A DNA stretch of 64,000 nt, taken from the NCBI GenBank assembly GCA_025765595.1, contig JAIVFH010000017.1, positions 248,001-312,000 on the forward strand, written 5' to 3'. Positions 29,201 through 41,360 of this stretch are shown here, piece by piece (the first letter of the stretch is position 1; every line of letters begins with the position of its first letter). Position numbers and translations under genes: made by a program. Below the pieces are notes generated by a model that was given only the letters and a program-made list of their open reading frames with translations, did no database searches and had not been told where the DNA came from. Source of the stretch: Obelidium mucronatum. Lineage: Eukaryota > Chytridiomycota > Chytridiomycetes > Chytridiales > Chytriomycetaceae.

Positions 29201-32200
29201 CAAAACAAACCTCAGACAAATTCTCCGACCGAAGAAATATAGGCTGCTTATCAATATTTAAGAATGTAATCCGATCCATTTCAATGTGTGCATCGATCTT
29301 CGAATCGAAAGTTTTTAGGTTTCATTCAAGTGATTTGACAATCAACTTACGTTACCGCCCTCCCTCACAGCCGCCACTATATGACTTTCATTCATTTGAA
29401 TGTGATACGCCCAATCAAGAGCCCCGTTCTCTCCGTTGACTTTATAAAGACCGCACACAATCTCATCAACACGAAGGACCACAGAAAAGATGAATGGAGC
29501 ATGGCTTAAATCGAATTCAAATGCATCGGAATCTTCATTTTCTGAGTTCGATCCTTCAACATTGGGATTCAGCAGGTCTTGATACAACTGTATGTCATTG
29601 AGGAGAAGCTGCACACAATCAAACTCGTATTTCCCAAGGCTTAATTGCATTCGAGCCAAGTGAATAATCAAAGCCAATTTCTAAAATTTCAAAATTAGGT
29701 AAAGCACGGCCTCGAGACTGGTTTCTTACGCTACTTGACAGAGCGCCGTTTCTCGCTTTAAGAATGGCGCTTTCTTTAACGTTTCTATTCGCCAGCTTTG
29801 CTCTAATATTTTCCATCGATTCTCCTCCAATATTAAACCAGCTTTTATACCCAAACTCCTGTTCGTCTTCGTCGATATCTTCTTCTTCTGAATACCCTTC
29901 ATTTCCATCAAAATAAACGGTTTCTGCCAGAGAAATAAGGTGCGGCGACATTTGTTGGACAGCAACGGTTGAACCCGATAGGTAGGCCAATGGTGTTAGC
30001 TTGTACTCTATCAATGGGTTTAAAACGATGGTTCACTCAGTAAGAAACTTGCCTCTCCACTTGGTCACAGGAACGGCCAGCGATATCCCTATCCCAGAGA
30101 ATTTCGTATTGATTTGAGTTTGGATCACATTACTACCGACTTTGTAGGTCTTTGCGGAGGGATCAACAGTGGCATGAATATCAAGAATATCAAAAACCAC
30201 CATATTGGCATTGAGGGCATTCCTGTAATTACTACATGAGACCAAAGCTACTCACGAAAACCCCATGAAGCTTCTTACGGCGACACCACCAATAATTTCG
30301 TGGCAGGAATTAACAACCACAGTCCGAATAAGATCAATTGACACCTTGAACTGAAGTCAAACATCCACGAATTACAATACTCATAACTAAACTTGCCTCC
30401 ATAGTGAAGGGGACTCCCGATTTTGCAGATAGTTCATCAGAGTCGGAGCTATGAGTCCTTCCCATTAATTTTTGTGCGATCCAAGCAGCAAAACTAACCC
30501 GTCCATTTCATCAGAGTCTTCAACGACATCAGAGATACTCAAAACCCGCTTCAAAACATCTAAAACGCGATTCCATGTTCTCAAATCACCAAGCACGGTA
30601 ATTTCGCCAATTTTAAGATCGATTTTTTGTCCACTCAAATCCAACTAAGCAGCTCATTCCGAAAACTCCGCCTTCTCCTTGTCGATCACCAAATAATCCC
30701 GGCGCTGCGCTGTTTCTTGATACAAATCTGAAGAACATACTTTCAGGAACCGCAGCAGACAACTCTTCCAGTGGTTTATAAAGCAATTTTGTTCTTTCAA
30801 AAAGTTTGGAGACGGACTTTCCAGAAAACGAGAGCAAGGCTATTGTACTTGTTGATAGGCAAATCTAATTCATGCGGAGTTCCTGGATTTGCGTAATCAC
30901 TTATGATAAGAATTTCAACAATATCATCATGCTTCAACTTACCAGTAGTAAATTCTGAAACATCTGTCCGCAATGTATCGAAGGATAACTTCTGTCTCCC
31001 TTGAGAGTCGTGAGCAAATAAAATTCTTATGCCATTCATTTCCAGCTTCAGATGGTGAATAGATTCAGCTGCGATTTTCTTCTGCAATGGAACCAGATAT
31101 TTTGTTTAAAATCACGCGACAAAGAAAACAGACTAAGTAAGCAATAACCTCGTTTTGGTCAATTAATAACTGGATCGATTCGGGGGATAGAGGGGTGTTG
31201 GAATACAACAGAAATCCCATGTAAATCGGCAGTCTTATTTCAATTCGAAAAGATTGAGATTTCCGTTTTTCTACGCGATGCGGCGCCATTCTTAATTAGA
31301 TAAATATTGATAAGGGACTGACGGGCAGAAACCTGAATTAGAGTTGTCTGATGCGAAAGACGCAGTGGTTGCATCATCACTAGGCCGACTTCGCACCCCC
31401 ATGCCCTCGCTGTTTATCGAGGCCAATACCTGCTTAATGCAGTCCAAAGTTTGCAGATCTAACATAGAATATACCATTGTCTCAAAAGATATGTCGATAT
31501 CCCACACTGGAGTTGGGCCCGATATGGAAGAGCCAGCCAAACCAGCTTCCTGCTCCAAACCCAAATCTTGCTTAACATTTAGTTTGATCAGATTTTCCAC
31601 TTCGGCATCACTCATGACAAATAAGCGAGACTCAAATATCGGAGGACCAGAGGGATTGGTATCATCAAGTTGGCATATTCTGAGAGAAACTCCTTTGAAC
31701 GTCGCTTGTTTGTTTGAAATACGCGCCAAGACTCCGCTGATTCCACTCCGGCTTTCCTTCGAATGCGAATGATTTAAATCTGAGTTTTTGTAATCCAAGA
31801 GAGCAATGTGCATGTGGATGACGAAATGAGATATATGCAGTTTGAGCGTCACGTCATGGATAGAAAAGGCAGCGGAATTCAGCACGCTGTCAATGGCTCT
31901 AGCAAGCGCGGTGGCGCCGTTCAAGGACGTTGATTCGTTTGAATAGCCCGTGTCGGTGTCACTTTCATCCTCGGAATCCGAGACTGCTTGGCTCAAGTAT
32001 TCCCGTGCGAAATGGACGCTGGACGACAGCGGCTGCGCCTGTTTGCTTCGAGCCGCCGCCGATTCACCTGTGGAAGACAGGTTAGCGCCGCCTATCGAAG
32101 CCAGGGTTGTTCGAGCCACCTGCCAGCGCGAGCTCAACAACGACACCCTTTGCCACAAGCTCAGGGCTCTTCAGGCGCACGCTTAGCTCGCGAATGTTTG

Positions 32201-32445
32201 CTTCTTTGATCGCAACGGGAACACCGGCCTGGCTGAGCGCCGCGTTGCAGCTCTGACGGATGAGCAGTTTAGACAGAAGCCTCCCACAACCAGTGCCAAT
32301 CAAAACAAACTTCGGCATCCAAAGCCACGTTGCTCAAAGAAACGCCAAACTGCGCATTCGAATCTAGGCTTCGTTTCTGCGACTCGTCGAAGCGAATAAA
32401 TCGGCCAAGTGCCTTCTTCAGCACAAACAACGACAGTGCTTCCAT
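26279..32445 (-). CDS. ATG2: Autophagy-related protein ATG2, lipid-transfer protein, many exons
   Basis: ATG2 is a rod-like bridge that moves lipids from the ER to the growing autophagosome. The N terminus (ATG at 32445; ALSLFVLKKALGRFIRF, then GVSLSNVALDAE) is a chorein_N lipid-transfer head. The middle is long, acidic and beta-rich over many exons. Near the C terminus, FYVDQDALAFIGNFLSYG is the ATG2 CAD-tip-type segment, and the final exons carry GIKPIANIGAGIADLILLPWKQY and EGKVLRGMK, the ATG2_C signature, then a Ser/Ala-rich amphipathic-looking tail (ALGTRLAITTQAILEG). The ATG2_C block argues for ATG2 over VPS13. The gene spans about 6.2 kb. It is divergent from the CFAP210-like gene with roughly 255 bp between start codons. 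Confidence 0.88.
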
Positions 32446-32700
32446 TTACTGACTTTTTATTGCGCATCAAATATATAAATACAGAACAGGCAAGAAATGA
32501 AACAATGGAGCTAGGCCAATTTGCCACTTGAATGGCAGAATAGCCTGTTGTCAATCTGCTTCCAGAATCCTGACAATTTCCGAAGACCTCCACTCTCAAC
32601 TCTCTACACGACTGCTTTTTCTGGAAACAACCAGGCTTCCACTCACCCATCAAAGAATCAAGAAACAACATTCCAATTTAATAACTTTGTTCCAAGGGAT

Positions 32701-34704
32701 ATGCTTGTTCTAAGTGCCGTTGAGCTCAAAAAGCTCACCCAACAAATCAGCGGAACAGAGCCTGATCAAAACATACAAGGTTTGGATTCTTTGGCTTCGA
32801 AATCTTGCTGGATCGTACCAATTTTTTAATGCCCGTACGAAAACAGCAATGCTTACAAAGGATAGGGAAGAACGATATCAACTATCACGCGCAGCGCGTA
32901 AAAAACTGGGATAATACTATTCTGGTTAGCTCAAACTGTTGTATTATTACATTTATTAACTGGGGATATTGACGAACAGGGGCAACGACGCAAGAAGCTG
33001 GAAGCTCGAAATGAAAGATTCAAGGAAGAAGAACTCATTCGTATCGAAATGGACAGACAAAATGCCCAAGAAGAATCAGATCGTCGGCAAAAAGTTATCG
33101 ATCGTGCGAAAATGATGCAATACCACAACCAGGATTCTGTGCGAGCATTCCACTCCAAGGTTTTGCTCTATCAAGTACTCAAGGTAAACTCGTTGCATCT
33201 CTTTCTTTCTTTGATGTATATCCCAACCATAAAAACAATCAAATAAAACAGGAGCGAGACCTCCAACTCAAAATGAAGCAAGCCAACCAAAATCAAAACA
33301 CAAAGGAAGCAAAACGAATCGCGTTCCAAGAATGCCAGGAAATTGCAAACCAACAAGTCAAAGAAGATGCCTACAAACAAGCCAAAGATAAAGTCAAACG
33401 TCTCCAATACGCACGCGAACAAATGCTTCAAATGAAAGAAAAGCTGCAGAAAGAAACTGTCGAAAAGCATTCACTGGCTCAAGAACAACTTGAGCTCGTG
33501 AAGAAAGACGAAGAATATCGACAAGAACAGCTTGAAAGGGATCGAAAAAAGAGAGCCGAATCTGTTATGCTGCGGGATCAGCTACGAGAGATGGCAAAAG
33601 ACAAAATCAATAGAGCGGAAGAAATACGGAAAAAAGATGAACTTTTAGCTGAACGGAGTCAAGCATGGGCGTCCAGAAAATCCTATCAATACGAGCTTAA
33701 AAAAGAAATTGAAAAACAGTGGTTCAAGTTAGTTCATGATTTTATTCAAAGCGCGCGATCAAATAATCCATAAAAATCCACTATTCCAGCGAGGCTCTGG
33801 CGAAGAGAGAACAAATTGGCCTCGTGCAAGCCCAGTTATCGAATGACTTGGAGTCCAAACTTGAAGAAAAGGTTCAAAAAGCTATTTACCTCAAGGAGCA
33901 ACAAGCGCAACAAGAAGAACGGCGCAAGCTTGAGAAAAAAGCGTTCCGTCGGGAAGAGTTAAAGCTTTACTACACAGACTTTGTGAGCCTTTTGTTTTTC
34001 AAGCAATTCGAGAAATTACTGACTCAAATTCCCTTCCCCTACAGATGGAAAAAGGAGAAGAAAGAAAAAAGGCCATACAAAAAGAAGAAAAGGAGTTATT
34101 GGAGCATTACATGAAAGTTAAAGACGAGGCTGAACGCGAAAAGGCGGAGAAAAAGAAACAGCTTTTAGGCCACGGGAAAAGCTCTACAAGAGCACCATCG
34201 CACTGCAAGTGGTACATATGCATTTCATTCTTCTTTTTTTTTATCATATTTCATCCATCTTACTCATATGTGTGTTTGTAGGAACGAATCACTACAGAAT
34301 CCTCCAAGCAAAAGGCAGACCGCCTGGAATATGACAGAATTAAGAGTGAATCGATGCTTAAAGAGGATTTGGACCTGAAAGGTTACATGAAGAGTGTCGC
34401 CGAAACGCAATGGGCAACCGACAACCCACGATTGAAATCCTACATCACTGACACTCTAAATAAGCCTAAAACCATTCGAAGATCAAAAGAGCCACCCAAT
34501 ACTAAGGAAAGACTTGGATTTTTACCCGGTCCGGTATAAAAGGCCCGAACTGGTGAGTCTTGCCAACCTCTTATGCATTTCACGCTCACGCGCCTTCAAA
34601 AAAAGGTCCGCATGAATCCAATAGTCACTGGTGGCTATTTGCAAGTTATGGGCAAGGAGCCGCAGTCAAATCACTACGCAATGGTCACACCAGCACTACC
34701 ATAA
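32701..34704 (+). CDS. Flagellar coiled-coil protein, CFAP210-like (TPH-domain family)
   Basis: The family are microtubule inner proteins of ciliary doublets. The protein is almost entirely charged coiled coil: DREERYQLSRAARKK, KVIDRAKMMQYHNQDSVRAFHSKVLLYQVLKERDLQLKMK (close to the CFAP210 core), long K/E/Q-rich helices, and near the end YDRIKSESMLKEDLDLKGYMK and NTKERLGFLPGP. Exon 1 to exon 2 (32779 to 32847) keeps phase. Exon 2 to exon 3 does so only if a G4 run at 32979-32982 has one base fewer. At 34539 the frame stops within a likely intron (GTATAA...AAAAG). Splicing adds VRMNPIVTGGYLQVMGKEPQ and ends at 34704. Its presence implies a flagellated stage. Confidence 0.78.
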
Positions 34705-34809
34705 CGATAATTAAATTGATTCAATAAATATATTATTAACGATTGTAACAATAATCAGCGTTTCTTTGATCCAGAGGAATTTTGCTGAGCAAACCTCTAA
34801 ATATTCCAG

Positions 34810-37800
34810 TTAAACCTTGAAACTTGGATAAAAATCACCACCAACCTCTATGGTCGAAACACCGTCCCGGAACTTTGTCCTAAACAACACATTCGCGTTC
34901 GTGTACATTCCATCCTTTAACGAAACGAGAATGAATTGCGCCCCCTTAAATCTGTTCTTCAACAACTGCCCAATATTCTGGGTATGAGATTCGTCCAAAG
35001 CAGAATCCACCTCATCAAGAATATACATTGGCGCAGGTTTAAATTGAAGCAGCGCAAGGATCAAGGAAAGAGCAACCAGTGATCTGTAAATAGAACGTCA
35101 ACCCAACTGAATTCAATAAAAATGTAAACCCAAACCTTTGCCCTCCACTCAGTTCCGTCAAATTCTCTTTCCATACCCCACCCAAGCAAACTTGTACTTC
35201 CAATCCAGAACCGATATTTTTACCATCCGCAGGAGTCAGTTTCGCTGAGTTCCCAGGAAGTAAATCGCCGAAAATCAGACCAAAGTCACTAAGTAAAAAA
35301 ACAGCGTTCACCCAATTTAATATCGATTCAAAAAAAAGCGCATGCATTCATACCGGCTGACTTTCTCCCAGGTCTTTAAAAGTTTATCAATCTTGTACTT
35401 TTCTAGAGAATCAATAGTCTCTTCAATCTTGTTCTTGTCCTTTATAACTGTTGAGAATTTTGGCCACAAGGGAAGATTCCTTTTTCTCAATTCTGCGTAT
35501 TAGATATGCACATTAGAAAAAGTTTAGGCCTGTTGAATGGAGACGTAACCTGTCAAATTGATCCATAACAGTCCTGTCCAATGTCCTAGATGAAGCTTTA
35601 TGCCTCTCCGTCAACTGAACCACCTTTCTTCCGCAACTCCGAAATGTTTTGTTTGGCAAAATCGAAACGTCCACCATCAACACCAAATTGCCTTCAAACA
35701 AAAGGAAAAATAAGAAAGTTAGCTACACCACAAAAAATTAATTTCAATCTTACGCTTTCAAATCCGTTATCCAAGAATTTTCAGGATTCGCTGTAATCTC
35801 TTTGAGAAGGGCACTTGCTTTCTTGGATTCCACAAGTCCATTCTCATATTCGGATCTCAATCTCATCAGCACAACTCCTTGTTCGGAAAGCTTTTTGTGG
35901 TTGGATTTGAGCGTCTTTTCGTAGGATTGCATTTCACTATCGTGAGAAAGCATCGCTTTGCGTTCAACCAAGAGCTTTTCGTCCAGAGCTTTAATCATAT
36001 CATTCAATTCAGTTTGCTTCTGTTTCATTGCCTCCAATTCGTCTGTTAATGCCGCAATATTGGACTTCATTGTTGCCTCATTGCTGTCAAAATTCAGAAT
36101 CTCCGTTTCAAGTTGAACTGTAAACAAAACAATAAGAAATGCAAGACACGGCAACCAAAAAAAAAAAAACTACAAACGTTTTTCTTGAACAACAGTTTGT
36201 ACATTCAACTCTTCAGTCTGAATCTTTTTTGATTCTTCCGCCAAAGCCTTCTTTTCAGCTTGAATCTCTTTCTAAAAATCAAAGGTTGCATCAGAACCTA
36301 TAGAGCGGGCCACTTGCATAAAACTCAAACCTTCAATGTACCCAGCGTCTCTTCCTTATGAGTCGAAAACTGTTTCATTTCCGCTTCCAACGATGAACAT
36401 CTCTCCGTCAATTCAACAACACTAGCTTTGGCAGTTTCGATACGCTCCGTCTCAATTTGAATGCCTTTTTGGATTGATTCAACTTGCACAATAACCTGTT
36501 CAAGAAAAAGCGCTTAACACAAAACCCCACACCAAAAACCAAAAAAAAAATATTATTATAATAACCTGAGAATTCGCATTAGATGCAATCTGCTTCTCCA
36601 ACAACCCACATTCATGAACCGCCAATTCCAATTTCTTCCCAGCCTTTTGATACTCACTCATAACCGCCTCAGCAACCCTAATTTCTTCACAAACAACACT
36701 CAAGCTCAAATCTTCCAACGCCAATTCCTTCTTGACGCGTGTATATTCTTGGAATTTAATTAGCGTGCTTGATTTGCGAGAACCACCAGAAAGTGAACCA
36801 GATGGATCGTAAACATCCCCATCTAGAGTGAGACATTTCATTCGAACAGTTTCGTTGAATGCCACTTGTTTGGCAGAAGGAGCATCTGACATAAGAAGAG
36901 CAGAACGTAAGTGATATAAAGTCGATAACCAACTAGGAATGCACCAACCTTTACAAATCAAAGCACTTCCAAAGACGAATTTCATTGCATTCAATAAATC
37001 TGCCTCAAATTGCAGTAAATTCATGGCCAATTCAACTTTTCCAGGTGCAATTTGTTTCGCTGATTTAATTCGCTAGAAAAAAAGAGACAATCAAAACAGA
37101 TGAAAGCAGATAAAAGAAGATGAAGCTACGCTTACCGCTGGATCCACAAAATTCGGCTCAATTTTATTCAATGGCATTAGAGTAACGCGCTTGCTTAATG
37201 TCGTTTGGCTCTTGTCTAGCAGCTTGTTTCCTACTGCATCACTTGCAACGACAACCTACCAAAACGAAGAGAAAAAAAGATCGAAAATTTAAAACAATTC
37301 CAAAAAGGCAAGTAAAAAGAACATTTGGAATTTACATTAAACAATCGCCCACCGGCACATGTCTCAATCGCAGTAATGGATTCAAGGTTCTCTTCTGGAA
37401 TCTGAATCAACTCAGCGATAATTCCCTTCACATCTCCGGCAGAGAGGGAATTGGCATGGTTATTGTAACGGAACAAGTATCCTTGAATATCCTTTTCAAC
37501 TTTGGCAAGTTGCTGTGAAACCAATGAGAAAATGAAGTAGAACAAGAAAACGCAATGACAATAGGTACCCTTTTCAAGCCCGAAACCCGCTCCTGTTGCA
37601 CATTTCTCCTCTCATATAACGAATCCACATTCGGAACCGACATCTTCTCCACTTTGGCCTAAATCAAGACGCAGTTCGTTTACAGAATATCAGCACTGAA
37701 AAACACTCTCTCGCTTTTTTTTTCTTACCCGCAGAGCCTGCCACCTCATCGCGCTTTGCAGCCAACGAATCAACCATAGACCGATTTGATTCTTCTGCTT

Positions 37801-39571
37801 TTTTCGCTTTCGGCGCCTTCACCTTCAACTCTTCCTTCAAATGATTGATTTTGATTTTCGATTGCTCGATCCCTGAATTACATGCAGATAGAGCACCCTC
37901 TGCTTCTTGCAAGCTGATCCATGTATCCATTTTCAGTGTCCTTGCGCAGACGCAACTCCCGTTGTGAGAGTTTGAAGCAAGTCTTGCTTTTTTTCTAGGG
38001 CTTTTGCTCGTGTGTCGTACGCCAGCTTCTTTTTTTCAAAGACGGATTGCACGCGTTGAGTTGATTCAGTCAGGGATTCAAGGTTTCGGGTACTCTACAA
38101 AAAAAAATGGAAGGTAAGTGAAACAAATGAGCGTATGAGAAAAAAAAAAAGAACTAGTTGTGTGAAAACCTCCTGACGCGTTTTCCCCAGTGCATTTAAA
38201 GATGCCGTTTCTTCTTTGATTGATGAGGCTTTCAAATCAATCTGGGTGTTGATTTTGGCCAGTTCCTTATTCTTTTCTTTGGATTCAGCTTTCCAACTTC
38301 TGAAAGACATCCACCGTTCTAAATGGAATATTTAGTCAAATAAATTAAGAAAAAAATGCGAAGTTCATACATTCTGCTTGTTTGAAGACAGGGTTTCAAT
38401 CATGTCGGCAATGTGCGCGTTTTCTTCATTCAACTTCTTCTCTGTTTCTTGGTGATCTTCAATTTGATCACGCAATTGGATACTGTCTCTTTCAAAACGA
38501 TCTACCGTGTTCTGAATGTTTTTTTGTTTTTTCGTTTGTTTTGTTGTTCAAAAGAATCAGGGCCTAGAAACTTACCCCACAGGCCCAATAATCATGAGCA
38601 GTTAAGAAACACTGAATCTGACTCAGTTCTGTTTCCAACTTTTGAAATTCAAGATAGTCTCGTTTCTTGTCACGGAGAGATGCCAGTTTTGGTTGAATTT
38701 CGGTATGGAGCAACTAATAATAACGTTGGAAACGGTGCAAAAATTTCAGCACATGCACAATAAAAGAAAACTTTGTGGAATAAGGAAGCCAATACATTTT
38801 GGATCTCGTCCATCTTGGTTTCCTTCTTTCCCATTACTTTCACGGCCTTCTCTTTGCGGTCTTCAAACATGCGAGTTCCAGCAGCTTCTTCAACCATTGC
38901 GAGAATCTCGACAGGCTTCATATTCAAGACTTTTGTGATTTTCCCTTGCCTAAAAAAATGATGAAAATTATAAAAAAAAAAACGATGAAACCCCCTTACA
39001 TGATAATAAAGTGAGGATTATTAATATTCAATTGAACAGAGTGGAATAAGCTCGCCACATCCTGTTGTGTCTTTTTGGCGCCATTCACAAGATATTTGTT
39101 TGTTCCACCCACAACCAGTTGACGCGTGACTGTAATCTTGTCATTGTCCGCGTATCCAACTGGACTATTTTCCTTGTCCTCGTTATTAAACACAATAGAC
39201 ACTGTGGCTTTAGTGATTCCTGCTTGGCCACGTTTGTACACCAAGTCTGTGAGGTTGGCAGCACGGACCTAGAAACAAAAGAAGGGATATTTAAGAAGCA
39301 TTCATTGAAAAAAACAAGGAATACAAATAGCGTACGTGAGAAAGTGTGGAAATTCCAAGGACGAAGCAAATTGAGTCGAGGATGTTTGATTTGCCTGAGC
39401 CGTTGAGTCCAGTGATTGCGTTGAATTGGGGGTCCCAGCCGCTGATGACAGTTCGCGTGGCGTATGATTTGAAGCCGTCAATAACGATTTCTTCGATATG
39501 CTGCAGTTGGTTCGGGGTGTTAGTTTGGCTGGGGTTGGATACGTGTTGGTTGTCAAGTGCTTGGGTACCAT
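34810..39571 (-). CDS. SMC2: Condensin subunit SMC2, many exons
   Basis: SMC2 is an ATPase core subunit of condensin. The N-terminal head reads [18 protein letters not shown], Walker [15 protein letters not shown], then [18 protein letters not shown] and [19 protein letters not shown]. Two long coiled-coil arms flank a hinge with [23 protein letters not shown]. The C-terminal head has the ABC signature LSGGQR, Walker [19 protein letters not shown] and [23 protein letters not shown], diagnostic of SMC2. No in-frame ATG precedes HIEE in exon 2 (from 39500). An ATG at 39571-39569, followed at once by GTACCC and later by CTAAC and CTGCAG, gives the canonical M-HIEE start, so exon 1 appears to encode only the start codon. 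The stop is at 34810. Confidence 0.92.
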
Positions 39572-39594
39572 TCCCACTGTCCGAACTTTATTTT

Positions 39595-40608
39595 TTAACC
39601 AATCACCAAATCACTTGTTCGATCTGGCAAATACTTGTCCTTGTGGTCATTGTACAGCTTCTCCAACGCATCCACATACAGAGTATGGTATTTGAGTACC
39701 TGCTCGTTCGAAGGATTCTCAATCTTTGGGACATTCGATGGGTGAACCCACAACGACGTTGATTGGGCGTCGATACTGGAATAACTCCGAACCGTCCAAA
39801 GATCAAAAGTGGAGATGCACCCACAATTCCTTTAACAGTTTCCTGAAACCGACGAACCAGAGTCCCTTCACTGTTATTCACTTGACTCCAAATATCATTC
39901 TCGCCAAAACCAAACACGGGAACGAGACTGGCTCCATTCTGCAACGCCAGTTTAACGAATCCGAACCGCTTTTTAATGGTGAGCGTGTTGGTGCCAGGGA
40001 TTGCATCCATTGATTCCTGTGCACCGCCAACAACCAATACTACACTCTTGTTTCGTGACAAGCAGTACTGCAAATCTTTCTTGCCACAGCCAATATATCC
40101 CGCAGCAAGCAGCATTTCACGGAATCCGGGAACCAGAAAGTTTAGGTTGAGGCAAGATGGTTTGATCTCGACACCAGGAAAGAGTGTTGACACCCCAAGA
40201 GCTTCTGTGCCAAAGCTCACTGCACTTCCAACACAAATGACACCGTGTGGGTGATATCCAAGGATGTAAGGGCGATCAGGCGGTAGATCCGCTGTCTTGT
40301 GCAGTTTTGCTGGATAGTATGCAGACTTTGATTTCCAGAATGGATGGCTTCTGAACCACTTTGATCCAGGATTGCCCTTTGCATACGTCTTGTCCAAATT
40401 GATGTATATGACGTAAATGACGGCGATCGCGCGAGTCTGTGTCAGATGTTAGTTGTCAATGCAGGCATGACCGCCTGTCATGAGTTATACCAGATTTGAA
40501 TGAACCAAAAAGAGGATCAAGGTCAGTATGGCAACGATTGGAGCTGAAAGCCAGATGGTGACGTTCCATAGCTGCTGAAGCTTCTTGACACTGGTTCCCG
40601 GCGGTCAT
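39595..40608 (-). CDS. DGA1: Diacylglycerol acyltransferase 2 (DGAT2) with three apparent frame breaks
   Basis: DGAT2 makes triacylglycerol from diacylglycerol and acyl-CoA at the ER and lipid droplets. The N-terminal part has two hydrophobic stretches (IWLSAPIVAILTLILFLV; TRAIAVIYVIYI across an intron). The conserved core reads YILGYHPHGVICVG (HPHG active site), CLNLNFLVPGFREMLLAAG, VVLVVGGAQESMDA and LVPVFGFGEND. The C-terminal part (YRRPINVVVG, then VPKIENPSNEQVLKYHTLYVDALEKLY) lies in other frames. A +1 base near 40600 (GGG), another after FGVIP near 39780 and a third near 39749 are needed to join the protein. The stop at 39595 lies 23 bp before the SMC2 start codon on the same strand. 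The gene is either decaying or the assembly has small errors. Confidence 0.82.
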
Positions 40609-40773
40609 TGTGAAATGCACAGGAAAAAATAAAGAAGTGAAACACGAGCGCAAGCTCATGGGATGGTTTCATACTGGTTTTGAAACAATTGAGTTCTCTT
40701 GGACAGAATATCGACAGAATAAGGAATAACTTCTCTTTTATTTACAATAATTTAAATAATTTAACCAAGCATC

Positions 40774-41360
40774 ATGTTGGCCACGACAGCATCAGAAACA
40801 CCAACGGCAACCGCAACAACGCCGACAGCGCCAACAGGGTTCCCCATCACCACGCGACACTCGTCGCAGGAAATCGACGGCATCGCAACCGACATTGTGG
40901 TGATGCAGTTTGCGGACAAGCGGGTGTTTGTGATTGTGACGCAGTGCGGACGGATTGGCGGCACAGTGGTGCGTTGCTTCTTTGGCGCTGTGGGCGAACA
41001 CTGACCCCGGACAAACAAACAAACACAACACAGGTCGAGGCGGCGCGCGACGCCAACGCCAGCGGCACGGCGGCGCTGCGGACGCTGCTCGGCGCCAGCG
41101 GCAGCGACGGCGACGGCGGCAGAGACGCGCTGGTGCACGCCGTCGCTGCCACGCTGCTCGACGCCGCGTGGCCCGGCAGCGGCAGCGGCGGCAGCCTCGT
41201 GCTGGCGCTCGCGCTGAAGCCGCTGGCCGACGACGCCGCCGAGGGCCGCCGGCTGCGCGCGGTCGCCGCAGTCGTGGCGCGGCTGCTGCCAAAAAGAATA
41301 AACAGAGGAGCAGTGTTAACTAATTCGCTTATTGATTCTTCTACATTTCGATGTTCGTGA
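40774..41360 (+). CDS. PSMG3: Proteasome assembly chaperone 3 (PSMG3/PAC3) homologue
   Basis: Two exons (40774-40968 and 41034-41360) joined in phase. After an Ala/Thr-rich head the sequence EIDGIATDIVVMQFADKRVFVIVTQCGRIGGTV matches the PAC3 core, a small beta-sandwich chaperone of the 20S alpha ring. The second exon is extremely G+C-rich (RDALVHAVAATLLDAAWPG, SLVLALALKPLA) and matches the C-terminal helices, followed by an unconserved 20-residue tail. That tail overlaps the start of the EDEM gene by 10 bp, so the true end may be earlier or the overlap real. It is divergent from DGAT2 with about 165 bp between starts. Confidence 0.75.

Noticed and set aside
26279..32445. VPS13 instead of ATG2
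   Set aside because: Both share a chorein head, but the C-terminal GAGIADLILLPWKQY block and the length fit ATG2, and no VPS13 adaptor-binding repeats were seen.
40792..41292. Long Ala/Arg-rich minus-strand ORFs opposite PSMG3
   Set aside because: These are open frames created by high G+C in exon 2 of PSMG3. They show no conserved motifs, and the plus-strand reading matches PAC3.
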